64,000 nucleotides of DNA, from contig NC_072895.1 of assembly GCF_027943255.1 (NCBI RefSeq), positions 79,424,001 to 79,488,000 of the forward strand. Direction: 5' to 3'. Position 1 is the first letter of the stretch, and the number at the start of each line of letters is the position of its first letter. This DNA comes from Anastrepha obliqua (taxonomy: Eukaryota > Arthropoda > Insecta > Diptera > Tephritidae). The notes beneath the pieces are model-generated. The model had not been told where the DNA came from and did not search any database. It was given only the letters and a program-made list of their open reading frames with translations. Made by a program: the position numbers and the translations under genes. This document shows, in pieces, positions 11,740-23,487 of this stretch.

Positions 11740-12341
11740 CAGTAGGTTCTGTTTTTATGCGGCTTTTTTTTATGCGGTTTTGAAATAGTGCGGTTTTTTT
11801 TAAATTACAAAATGCATGTCGACCTATCGGGAATTGTACATATAAACAAGATTCTAAACCAGCTAAGCAAAAACTCATCACAGATTACATCAGAAATGCT
11901 AAGCCTACAAGTATGGAACCGCCTGCATAACTATCTAGATCAGACGTGTACATTTCCTAAAGTGACGAAAGTGATTTTACGCCAAATCCTAAACGAACGC
12001 GCAACATGTGGGTATTGTCTGATTCTATTTCTGACTTAAATTTATTTTTCGATTCTGACGTTTCTTAAATAAAGATATAATTTTCAAAAATACAATATTT
12101 TGTTTATGCGATTTTATTTAATTATTTCAGATTCACGCGGTCTATGGAACGTATCTATAGTTTTAAATGGGACTAGTGCCCTTTTTTATGCGATTTTATT
12201 ACATTATTTCAGATTTATGCGGTTTTAGCATTTGAAACGTATCTATAGTTTTACTATAGAACTAGTAGCTTTTTTTATGCTGTTTTTTTTTTATGCTGTT
12301 TCTTGCGGAACGTATCTACCGCATAAAAACAGAACCTACTG
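11740..12341 (+). mobile_element. Pogo/Tigger-like non-autonomous element, copy 1
   Basis: 602 bp between TA dinucleotides (11738-11739, 12342-12343). TIR CAGTAGGTTCTGTTTTTATG, with its complement at the right end. Subterminal TTTATGCGGTTTT/TTTATGCGATTTT motifs repeat several times. An internal stretch (about 11815-12045), also present in copy 2, reads in one plus frame as KLITDYIRNAK, SRSDVYIS and SDFTPNPKRTRNM, which could be the acidic C-terminus of a lost transposase. The superfamily call rests on the CAG start, the TA target and the TIR style only. Confidence 0.72.
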
Positions 12342-12880
12342 TACTTGCAGCGCTGGCAGCACTGTCAATGTAACAATTCATGCAACTGATAGATTTGTTG
12401 AAAAATTGCAAATAGATTTGTTGCATTTATGAACGCGCGGTGCAGTAAAATGGAATTGTTACTAAGTTTGGTCATGGACGATGTATGTGAGGAAAAAACC
12501 GATAGTCTTTTATTAAATTTAAGAAAGAAAAAAAACCGTGTAAAGCTTAAAAGAAGGACATATGTTGTCAAAAGTTTAATATCTTTTTTTATTCGCTTAT
12601 ATGTGATGAGTAAATTAGAAAATTTTCGCTGGGCGATGTTGCTATCTTTTTTTAAATCTTTATTAACTTTTTTTACTTCATCTATGTCCTTAGCCCAGAG
12701 CACGCTCTTTTTCCTCCTTCCCGATGTGAACTCGTTCTCCATGCTCAGTCGGACTCTGAGCAGTAATTTTACCTCCGATGTACTAAAGTAATCACTAAAA
12801 CGAAGAAAAGTATAATAAAATAAAGTGTGCAGTACTGCCATATTTGCATTTTTGAACGCACTGCTCACTCTGAAATGGTA
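12342..12880. mobile_element. Unclassified insertion in the LINE, flanked by a repeated GCATTATAATGC
   Basis: The LINE text breaks at 11722-11733 (CGCATTATAATGC) and resumes after a second CGCATTATAATGC at 12875-12887. This suggests a target duplication of about 11-13 bp around an insertion whose left part now carries the pogo-like element. The insert ends look like GCAGTA...CTTGCAGCGCTGG and CAGTACTGCC. No ORF with a known domain. The family is unknown. Confidence 0.4.
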
Positions 12881-13520
12881 TGTTGCGCATTATAATGCAT
12901 TGTTGAACATACCCGTCACCCATCCAACACCTACATGACGAGGCACAAATGCTCCCAGTTGCGGAGCACAATAAATTGCTCAGCAAGCAGTTTCTGCTTG
13001 GATGTTACCGTAGGTTTCACCCCTGCAGACACTTGCTTGAGCCTGAGCCGCCGTCAGGCACGTCAGGAGACATCCCCAAGACTACGCTGACGAAATCCAG
13101 GACAAAACTGACCGCAACCTACTGAACCGGACAGTATTTAGACAGTCAATAAACGACATTCACCGGGAGACCGTTACCACCTTCATGAACTCCCGTCCTG
13201 TGAATGCCGTAATCGGAATCCAACCACCACCTATTGCCGATGAAGAGCTCCAGCTTCCCCGTGAGACTCGTTAAACTCCTACATATCCAGCATCGACCCC
13301 GACATACCAAACACATGTCCGGCATGTGAAGGTACCCCGCACGACACTAACCACCTCTTCACATGCCCCTTAAACCGACTCATCTAACCCCCCTCTCTCT
13401 CTGGACCCAACCTGTCGAAACAGCATGTTTCCTGGGCCTACCCCTAGATGAGCTAGGCGAAGACGAACGATGATGTGCCTACACTGACAGGGCTACCTAT
13501 GCTGTTAAAACAACAACAAG

Positions 13521-14648
13521 GTGGTCCACTAATTATCTGAGTGGTCGACACTCGTCAGTTATCTTTCAAGACCAAATCTCTAAACAGAGGAAGATAAAGC
13601 AAATCTTTCAAAGAAGTCAAAATTATCGCGAAAAATTGTGACCGTTGGAAGCGTTTCGTAGCGGGCCTATCGCGCATCAGAGAAGACAGGAATTAAAAGA
13701 GAGAGACGAGTGAGAATACCAGTAAGTATTATTAATTGTTTTTAGAGAGTTTTAAGGTTATACTACCCCGGCAAGAACTCTGCCTGATGCATAGGATTCC
13801 CGTAAGAGTAGTGTCAATTTAAGTCGGCTTTTCCACTACCAGGAAAGATTCAGGTCCTATATGTTTTCCAAAAGAGTTTAGAGTTATCTCAGGATTTTCG
13901 GACTACGGATCCAAGATTTTCTTGTCAGACATTTGCACTTCTTGAATATCTTGGTTGCATCCACACGTATTTTTTCATTACAGCTTGATGTCCGGAACGA
14001 ATTCTAGATATTTAACCCCTCTTACTACGTCATCTTCAACTACAAAAGAAAAAGCAAGCCGCTCTTATATTTGATGCCGTTCACATTCACTTAGGAGGTT
14101 AGGGTTGAAGCGAAATTAATTTTACACATTAATATACACTCATGAATGTATAAATGGTTCGTATATTTTCATTTTGTCATTTTTTAATCTTTTGTCTAAA
14201 TACCTTTCTCCTGAAGTTTAAAATCGGTTAATAATGTAAACAATAATAGATACATGTAAGTATTTTTGTTTATAGGTATTTTATAGTAAGTTTTTCCAAA
14301 TAAATATTCAACTATTTGCTGAAATAAATTTAGATTTAATTTCTTACGATACGTATAATATAACGAATCTGTGTTTAATAAACCCTTATATTTAAGACGT
14401 GGGTAGTAGTGATTATATACTGTTTTTCTATACTAAGCAATTAGCTATATGCTGGCAACTTTGCCCAATCAATTTGATTCATTTTATTTAGAGCATATTA
14501 CTATTTGCTGCACCTGACTTCACTTTACCACAAACAAAAGCTACCTATTATAAATTTTTAATATTCTTAAAGGATAGTTAGTTGCTTTAGTGCCTGCATT
14601 ATAAGAATCTGGCCTCATTAAAAACCTCAGGAATTTACAATAACTAAT
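13521..14648. other. Intergenic region downstream of UBE3C
   Basis: No conserved ORF or TIR pair recognised. The last ~200 bp before 14649 should contain the UBE3C 3' UTR and polyadenylation signals, which I cannot place with certainty. Confidence 0.5.
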
Positions 14649-17600
14649 TTAACTCAACTCAAAACCTACTCCTGATTGTATAGCGTACAGTAACTTTTCG
14701 TGCATTTGCTCTTCTGTTTTAAACGGGGGGAGTTTCAACAGGTTCGTACAGGTACTCGCCGTCGGTAATCGCTCCATGTCGCCAGCGTTCTGTATGAAGA
14801 ACGGTGGATCCAGATCCTATTGAATATCCAAAAATATATATTTTATTTTCTGGTTTTCACGTAATAATTGTTGAAATTACCTTGAAGCCTAGAAGCGGTG
14901 GTCTGGAACAACTTGTCACAAATTTAAGCAACTGTCTGCGTTGGAGATCACTGAAGTTTTCCAAAACCGACCAAAACACCATAATTGATGGATGTTCAGG
15001 ACTATATTCACCACCATATTTGCAGTGTTTTTTCAAGTCATCCAGATCAATAGGTATTTCGGCGCCAGAAATAAGTATTTGTAATTCCTTGTTACTAAAC
15101 ATGTACAGCCACTCGACGGGTAATACGTTTGAAAGACCTCGTCTAAATGCTACACAATGCTGACGTATTTGCACGTTTAACTTATAATCAGCCATCAGTT
15201 GGAGATATTCAATGCGATTGGATGAGGTTACAGCTATGCTCTGCCCATTTGGTTTCAACTCAACCACTTGTGTATGGCCCAGAGAATTGCTAGCCACAGT
15301 AAAATCCAAATTTAGTTCACTTACATCTCCTTCGTAATCTTTCAGATATAGCAAATTTTTATACAGCTCCGGATCGAGAGAAGCTAATTGATGAATATCT
15401 ACATCAGCATATTTGCCGGCGAGCTTTGTTAGGAAAAATTCTGCCAATGGTAACTCGACTAGCAAATTTTCATAAATAGCTTTGCCGAGGATACGTCCAA
15501 TGAAATAGTAATGCCGTTCGAAATCAGGTTCTAAATCGGCAACGTCGGGATTGGGATACAGTTTATTATCCGTAGTGACCCTGCAGGAAAAAATATGTGT
15601 TATTCATTTATATTCATTTTGCGTCATTCAACGGTCTTTACATGAAGAAACCACGATTGGGGTCGAATGCCGTTTTAATAAGCTCGGAAAGGAATTCACG
15701 AAATACACCGCCTCCATCGATGCCTGCCTCCTCCAACCCAAGAGATGAAACGAACTGCACACGGAACTTCAAACGCAAATCAGGTTCTGCAAAATTAATA
15801 ATAACGTAGTAAACGACTCACAGGCAGAAACATTTATTATTTAATATTTATTATTTATTTATTAAATAGATTTAATTGCATCAGAAAACATGTTTACTAA
15901 ATACGTACCATTCTCTGGACGCAACCGATCATAGGCATCCTCGTAAAGATATGAACGTCTAACCTTCAGGATAATAGATGGACCCTGCAAAAACGCTTGG
16001 TAGTTGCCCTGCACACGCATCTTATCTGCGGCCACCAAGCCTTGCAATATGCCCACACGTTTGCTGAAAGGCACAACGAATGGAATTTCTCGCAAAATTG
16101 TAATGGAGCGAATTTGCTTTGTGGACATTGGTGGGCCGTTTTCAAAATCTTCGCGTGTAAAGTCCCGAATGGGTTGGAATGGTCGAATTCCCCGAGTACG
16201 ATTACCCCGAGTCAGTGGCAAATCAGTCGGTCGGTCAAGTGGTAAATCCAAACGACTTACCGTCCAATGTGTTTCGGGACAAAAACCAAGTCGGAGATCT
16301 CGGGTATGTATTTGATTCAAAACAAATACAACAACTTTCAGCAAGTTCGCCCAAATCTGCTTTTGCTGCCAAATTTTCTTGTCATCGGATTCTGAACGAC
16401 CCAAAACGAATCGATAATGTTCATTGAGGTTTGAGCGCGTCTCAGGGAAAGCCAAATCTACTAATCCAAGCGAAATTTCTTTCAAGGTCTTTGACAACTG
16501 CACGATTTCGGCGATTGAGAAGGGCATAAGGCGAATATGTGTCGCAGCAACCAATGAAGAGTGGAGGGATTTCGCCAATAAAAGTTTTTCATCACAGAAC
16601 TCTGCATCATGTAAAGTTGGTAATAGCCGCCCGAAAAGCATACAAAATGTAGCCAACATAGGAATCGTCTGTTCAACACCGCTTTGTTTCGCTGTGAAAT
16701 TTAAAAACGATTCAAACCAATAAATACTTATTACAAAAAAATACGAAATAAATGAAAAAACTTTACTTACGGACTACACCTTTGGAAATCAGCGAGAGGG
16801 GTGCATTGAATCCTAACTGGCTGGATTGTGTCGTCAAAGTGAACCAAATAGTTCGAACTATATTTGGCATGAACGCCAGTGTGTACAGCAATCTGTTTGA
16901 AGAAACGACAGCAGTAATAAAATATCAATGATACACATATACATATTTAATGCGATTACATTCAGCAAGAAGCATAACATACTTATATTCAAAAATTGCC
17001 TGCTTATTATAGATCATAAGATTGTGGCAAATTTCGCACAACGCGTATAACACCTTCTCGTCGGTGAGGTATGTGTCATCTAGTTCGGCCAGCACACGTA
17101 CACGCTGAGAGTCATTTAACAAATTAATGCATTCCAAAAGCACCGCTTGTTCGCCGCTACTTAGGGATGGTGGCCCTCCATCTAAATCAGAGCTTGACTT
17201 CTGCCTTTGAACTCCTCTCGATAGCTCTTCATCTTCCTCATCGTCATCACTAGATTCTTCCGCATCGGTTCGTTGATGATGAACTTTTGAGAGTTTGAGG
17301 GTTGATTTTGGTAATTGTAATATTTTTACGGAAATTTCCGCAATTACTTTAATATAATCGCCCACTAGATTTTGTTTATGTATCGAATCTTTAAATAGAT
17401 CAAATTGTTTCCAATAAGATGAGTACAAATACATATATTTTAAATATATGCTTACCTAAGTGATTTCGGTCAAGAATTAAAATTGCATTAAGAAGATAGC
17501 TGCTAAACACCCCAGAATACCAAGTTTCCAACTTATCTTCTGTAAGTGCAGATTGAGTCATCGAGATCTGAGCCAACGAAGACACGCCAGTAAAAGTCGG

Positions 17601-19594
17601 AGTCGATGAAGTACCAGAAGTTACGTCCACTTGCATTTTTTCTAACCGTCGAGAGCTGATCAAATGCTGCAAAGTCTCTATTAGCTGAGAGAATGGAAAA
17701 TCCGAGCACTCAGCCAGCGAAGGTAACACATAATTTCGTATAGGGTCACTAAACGGCTTAGCAAGAATATGTTTACTGAATTCTTCATAGATACTAAACA
17801 ATTTCTCCCTGATCAGCAAAGGACGTAACATAAGTTGGAAAATAGCCTCAGCGAATGGACTTGGTGTGTGTAAAGTCTCGCCATCCAGTGGTGGACATTT
17901 TGTCTCCATTAGCTGGCGCAGACGCTCAAAGTACTTACGCTTCACCAGAAAACTGAAAACTACTTGCAAATATCCCTGCACTCGAGTCTCATCTTCCATA
18001 TATTTTTCCACGACTGACGTAGCTGTGAAGACCTCCAGCATACGAAGCGGTATGGCGGGCAAAGCATGTGGCAGTGTCATTTGCGTTATACAAATGTCAA
18101 GCAGTTTTTTCAGACGGTGTAACCAGATAAATTCTGTACTAGAGTTGCGAAGAAGACGTTCAGGCTGGCGCAATATTTGCTGGCAAACCTCAATCTAAAA
18201 ATTAAATAGTAATAAAACATATATGTAGCGCATTTTTCGGACATCTGAAAAATTCCTTCAAAGTAGTAAGAACGCAAATATGATAATATAAGTAGTATTA
18301 CGTATCGCCCATCCTCATAAGAGGCTTAATGAAAAAATTGTTATTTCTCAGAAAAAGCAAAAATTTGTTTTTAAGCTTATAGAGTACATATATTAGAAAT
18401 ATAAAACGTTGTTTATTGGGAAACAAAGATCTTTAAAAATGATATGAGAAGAGATTATTAACATTTTAATTATGACTCTTTTGATAAAATTTTAACTCAT
18501 TTCTGACCGAATTATTTTTAGTTCCTTTGCTGATACTCAAGGTTGTAAAGTAATTGAAAAGACAAAATTTTGAAAAGAAAAAGAGATTTACAACTCGAAA
18601 AAGCTTACAACGATTTCGGAGCCGAGCTGAGAAGCTATTGATGTTCGCCTTAGCGGAGCTAGGTCATGGCTAAAAAATTCGATTGCTCATTGGTTAACTT
18701 CATTAACGAAAAGTTTGAGCAAACAAGCAAAGTTTAAAAAGTAGAAGGTTCTGGATCTTATTGAGAAACGTGTACGTTTTTTCAGAAACCTAGTGTCAGA
18801 TCGATTCGAAATAATTTTATTGAAAACGTTTTGACTATAGCACAGAAAGAGGGATTTAAAATTGAGAACGTTTTCAAAACTGTCGAGAAATGTCCCGAAA
18901 GCCTTCAATCTACATGTTGAGTTTCATTCAGTTTACCAACAACACAAGTAAGTGCCGAACGTATTCATCTTTAGAAATGTAACGTTGGAGATTTAAAACA
19001 GTATCTGAAAGATGATTTAGTAGTATGACATTCTATTTATTGGACCAATAATCTAATAATGGACAATAAAAATCTTATCAATATATTCGTTGCCCCCCTT
19101 TTGAAAAAAGTTAAATGGCGATCTATCAGCTTCTCTGCACCCAGTTTATGAGAGTGCATTTCGCTATAATGGAACACGCCTTTTAGACATAGACATATGG
19201 TGGTGTAACTTCAAATATATATCTTTTTAATTTTTGCATGACCATATTTTTAACTTACCAATCGATCACCATCTTTGCTTTCCTTACTAGAATAGAAAAA
19301 CAGAAGACGTCGAAGTAAATATCCCAGACATTCATTTTCGACAACACGTTCACGATGCGTGCGCAAGAAATCGTCGAAAGCTTCACGCTCCAACCTCTTT
19401 CGGTGTTGCCTATGAAGGAAGGAGCGTGTGTATGATTGCAGGACAATTGCGCCATTGTTTTGCAGACGCAGCTCATTTCTTTTCTGGCGTTCTTTCTGAG
19501 CCTTCCGTATAACTGTCTCGCGGTCACAGGTCTGTGAAGCACCACCCAAACTTTGCACCGGACGCCGGCGGTAATCTCCATCGAAGCCAAACAT
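14649..19594 (-). CDS. Ube3c: HECT-type E3 ubiquitin-protein ligase, UBE3C family, complete
   Basis: Eight exons: 19594-19259, 18194-17456, 17388-16983, 16892-16771, 16691-15909, 15786-15642, 15580-14881, 14816-14649. All junctions are AG/GT and all phases agree, giving 1132 aa from ATG 19592-19594 to TAA 14649-14651. The start [20 protein letters not shown] is the family N-terminus, followed by an IQ-like helix (residues ~47-67, [15 protein letters not shown]). The middle carries MRMLEVF-like IPLRMLEVF and an acidic Ser-rich stretch ([11 protein letters not shown]). The HECT domain fills the last ~380 residues: [84 protein letters not shown]. The catalytic thioester Cys is in [11 protein letters not shown] (residue 1100). 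Known role: extends ubiquitin chains on proteasome-bound substrates. Length matches the family (~1080-1120 aa) and no defects were seen. Confidence 0.95.
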
Positions 19595-19977
19595 GATATT
19601 AATTATGTAAAAAAACTTGTTGTCTAAAACTATCTCTTTTAAATGTTATATTTCACGGGATACTCTAGAAATTTCAAAGAAGTATTCGTCACGTTTATTT
19701 TCTATTCGAGAATATCCCTATCTTCGAGCCTCCTTCGGTTTGCAATTTCATCTCCGGTTTTGAACCACTGTTAATGTATAATTTATTAATTTTTTGCTCC
19801 ACTTCCGCTTTAAAATTTTTTAGTTATCTATAAGCAGGAATGACACCAAATAATTAGTTTTTATTTTCTGATGGTTCGCGAATGTCATTAGTCATCTGTT
19901 TAGATCAGGGTTGCACTGAATAACAGAAGGGGCTAAATATTATTAACTGTGGTTGCAAGAAAAATGTATTCAAAGTC
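19595..19977. other. 5' flank of UBE3C, probable promoter and 5' UTR
   Basis: Lies just upstream of the UBE3C start codon. No TATA box or initiator can be assigned with confidence. No divergent gene recognised. Confidence 0.4.
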
Positions 19978-20600
19978 TTAAGGTACGTTCACATTACAGT
20001 GATTAGCAATAAATCCATATAAATTAATCTACCGATACACCAAAGAGGATTAGCTACAAAATTGACAACTGTCAGTCTTGTTTTGGAAGGTTTTTCTTCA
20101 TAAAAACTTATTTGGTTGATTATTTTAGTTTTTGGTTTGTTCACTCATTATTAACGATAAGGAAAGAAGGCTATAATAAGTTTGACTGCGCAATTGACAT
20201 AGTAGGAGGAAATCAGTTAACAACGCTCCTCAGTTAACATTGTGGCAAAGAGTCTATAGACACACGAAAGTAGTTGCGATTATATTAGCTTTAATAAGCA
20301 ATTTTGAAAATTGGACATTACTTCCAGCACCGACCAATATTGCTTTGCTTTTTTATATAACGATCTCTTTTTCCTGTAATATAAATAAATAATTAATTAA
20401 CGTTTTATTAGGATAATATTTAAAAACCTCTTTTATTTTCCATTTTATTTCCTTTCACAACTTTGCTTACATTCTTGATAACAATTATCAATAGCACAGA
20501 AGATATAGGTTTGCAGGGAAAAAGGTATTGTTATAACCTAAGATTATTTTATAATCTCAAATTTTGGGAGAGAAATTTTATATGGGTAAAATCGTGTTGT
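19978..20600 (+). repeat. Local duplication, unit 1
   Basis: Shares a colinear series of blocks with unit 2 (21045-21214 plus 24472-24880): ACGTTCACAT, AAATTAATCTAC, TTGACA(A/G)C, TTTGGAAGGTTTTTC/TTTGAAAGGTTTTTC, TATTAACGATA, GGAGGAAATC(A/C)GTTAAC, GACACACGA, TTATTTTATAATCTCAAATTTT. Divergence is substantial, so the duplication is old. No coding content recognised. Confidence 0.65.
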
Positions 20601-21044
20601 TGCAATTCCGAAATTTCGCCAACCGAAACAAAAACATGAATTGGTATTGATGGCAGCAGCAGGTAGCGAGACAGAGCACGCTTTCTGAATCTATCGCTAG
20701 ATGGTTTAGAGCCTCCGAGGAATACGCTTCGTTGTCACACACTTGTGTTCAAATGGCGAACCACATACGGGTCGTCAGCTACTCGTACTCGTCACAGCAA
20801 GCATGCAGCATGACGCTTATCGTACAACAGAATCATCATATATCCTATACGCTTGTAGTTTGTTTTTGATTTTCAGTGCTAGTATTTTGTTTTTGTTTTG
20901 TTTGTCGGCTTAAAATTTTCTACAAGCTCCTTAAAAGCATTTTTAGACATTCTGTAAAATGTCTGAAATGTATACTCATTGTTATCATTGGTATATATGT
21001 ATAAGCAAACGTCTGTAATTTATAATCATCCTCTTTTAATAATA
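20600..21044. other. Spacer between the two duplicated units
   Basis: No ORF of interest or repeat recognised. Confidence 0.4.
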
Positions 21045-22239
21045 CGTTCACATATGCATTAATCACCTTTAAATCCACCAAATTAATCTACAGCATTGAC
21101 AGCACTGCTTTGAAAGGTTTTTCATTATAGAAATTGCTTTGGTGGAATATTTTGGAGTTTTTGTTTAATTATTATTAACGATATGAAAAAATGACAAGGA
21201 GAAGGAATAGCTAAGGGAGCGTCCATAAATTACGTGAGATGTTTAAGGGGCGAGGTGGTCGAGTCAAATCTCATCTAATCTTACGTTGGAGAGAGGGGGG
21301 GTCTCGGCAAATATCACGCAATTTTTTTTCTGATTGAAACAAAAAAAAAGTATACTATTTTGGTCCATTATCCAGATTGTCATGCTTAAGATTTAATCTT
21401 AAGCGTAATCGTAGTATGATTAAGATCATTCACTAATTCGTTCGAAAGAAAATAATTTCATTCATACGACGTTATACATTACTACTGTCAAACCACCATA
21501 TTTTTTTTATACCAAATAGTTCAATTTAATCTGAATTTACTGTACAGTGTAGCCCGTCGTTTGTTTTCGCGCCACTATCAGCCGAACGAGCTGAGTGGCA
21601 GCGACACACGGCCAGGTCCAAACTTCTTTGTTTATCCTTGTAAATGTTTTACTCGACTCAGTTCATGCTCTTACTAATTTAAAATGAGTTATCAAGATTT
21701 TTATAACGCATACGTCAAAAGATACGTCTATAAGACGAAGAAGTCCTGCCAGGACGATGTGATAAAATTATGGAATACTGCGAAGCAAAAATTCCCGAAG
21801 AAAGAAGAGTTAATACATCACATTAAACATGAGATTGAACGACTTCTCAGGGAATCCACTAAGAGAAAATTTCGGTCTACTTTAGCAAGCTGTTTCATAT
21901 AGTGGACCAACTTATATAGCAATACGAAGTGGCAAGCACTCTTCGTCAACTGCAACTAGTCATGCTCAAGACTTGGACACTCTTTTAACAATTGAGTCTT
22001 TTTCAAAATTTATAAAGAATATAGACGGCAAAGTTAAACTTGTTCTTATAACCGTCACGGTGGGCCTGACGAGGATAATTTCAAAAAGGCAGGGGATATT
22101 TTGGCTGAAATATGGTCTGCAGTGTGCATTAAATATATAGACCGGAATAATGACACTTCCAGCGTTCCAGACCTGCCAGCCGAAGAATGGTACACTGAGC
22201 ACGTTAGAGAGAGCCAATATTTACTCCAGGTACATTGCA

Positions 22240-23487
22240 CTATCACTTTCAAACCTGGCTCCCAGCTATGATTTACTGATGGGTCCAAATTGGAAAATGG
22301 TAGAACCGGGGCAGGAATCAATGGGCCCAAATTCAAAAAATCGATTCCGATGGGATCCTACCCAACAATATTCCAGGCAGAAATACATGCCATTGAAATA
22401 TGTGTGAGAGAATGCCTTAGAAGGAAAATGAGAGGTACTCACATCTACAGGGTTGGCCATATTAAAAAAATATGGATTATTAAAAAAATATGGAAAAAGA
22501 AACATTTTTTTGTGTTTCATTGTGAAAAACATTTAATTTAGTTCAAGGAGATTCGTTTACATCACTTTTTGAATATGATATCGCGCAAGTGGTCGCCCTT
22601 AGCTCGTATAGCGTAATGTGCCCGTTTTTCGGCGTTTTCCATAGTTTTGGCCAGCGTCTCGGAAGATATGGCGGCTATTTCCCGTCGGATATTGGCCTTA
22701 AGTGCGCCTAGTGTCTTTGGCTTTTTGACGTAAACCTTAGATTTCAAATTACAGTAAAAAGTTATAGGGTCACTCAATGGGTCAGTTTAATATGGCCAAC
22801 CCTGTACATACTTTCAGATAGCCAAGCGGCTCTAAAAGCCCTTCTATCAACAACTATCACCTCTAAATTGGTAAACGATTGCCTAAACCTCCTAAACACG
22901 TTAGGAAGCCTCAACACAGTAACACTATGTTGGATTCCGGGACATGAAGGACATGAGGGAAATGAAATGGCTGACGACCTTGCAAAACAAGGAGCAAATA
23001 TGCTACTTACTGGTCCTGAGCCTTTCTGTGGACTGACAAAAGGCCACATTAATGAATTCCTTAGGAAATGGGAGGATAGAAAACTTGCCGCCAAACTATT
23101 CCTAAGTCCCAACAAAGGAATATCTGACAAACTTCTCTCACTAAACAGAGTAGATCTGCGTCTTTTAACCGGATACCTTACAGGTCACTGCAGCCTGAGA
23201 TACCATCTAAACAATATTGGTCTATCCGAGACCAATGTCTGCCGCTTTTGCGAAATGGACATAGAAAGCTCAGAACATGTGCTTTGTGAATGTCCTGCGT
23301 TGGGCAGACAAAGACTTCACCACCTTGGTGGTATCGTAGTATCTCCATGCAATCTTTGGAACAACAAACCCAAAACTGTGCTAAAATTTCTAAAAAGCCT
23401 AAAACTCTAGGGTTACAAAATAGGCCTTTCACAATAGATCAGCTCTGGTCGCAGTGCGTAATGGCCTTCTAATAATAATAATAATAA
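22240..23487 (+). mobile_element. 5'-truncated I-type LINE (RNase H and 3' end)
   Basis: Flanked by a 9-bp target duplication TACATTGCA (22231-22239 and 23488-23496) and ending in a (TAA)n tail, as I-factor-like LINEs do. The protein reads ATG-less from about 22262: TDGSKLENGRTGAGIN, FQAEIHAIEICVRECL, then (after a nested element) ILSDSQAALKALLS, LCWIPGHEGHEGNEMADDLA. That supplies the four RNase H acidic residues. It ends with a CxxC-type CRFCEMDIESSEHVLCECPA and stop TAG at 23408-23410. Everything 5' of RNase H is missing. Confidence 0.85.
22450..22805 (-). mobile_element. Mariner-like non-autonomous element inside the LINE RNase H domain
   Basis: The ends CAGGGTTGGCCATATTAAA (about 22450) and TTTAATATGGCCAACCCTG (to about 22805) are inverted repeats flanked by TA. 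Inside, minus strand (22775-22562): YCNLKSKVYVKKPKTLGALK, IRREIAAISSETLAKTMENA and AIRAKGDHLRDIIFKK, the C-terminal tail of a mariner-like transposase. The LINE frame reads smoothly across when the insert is removed (THIY / ILSDSQ). Confidence 0.82.

Larger units (their letters stand above)
10960..13520 (+). mobile_element. Jockey-like LINE, degenerate and interrupted
   Basis: Plus-strand order: endonuclease-region text (HRRDSSLECQEIAVRLDDAE, then LEIFNIYI) at 11200-11325; reverse-transcriptase text VALDLKKAFNTVSHSTLLD at 11468-11525; downstream text LNYAAPVWSPGT at 11590; then the C-terminal cysteine/His part (CPACEGTPHDTNHLFTCPLN, SLSLWT-like) at 13310-13420; ending in ACAACAACAA at 13507-13519. 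A SINE piece (11320-11405) and a larger insertion (about 11735-12875, including a pogo-like element) split it. Many stops. Related 3' ends occur at 25555-25905 and 51600-51800. Confidence 0.72.

Noticed and set aside
12365..12868. 167-aa minus-strand and 120-aa plus-strand frames in the LINE insertion
   Set aside because: Lys/Phe-rich AT-driven composition with no recognisable domain, inside mobile DNA of unknown family. Not convincing as a gene.
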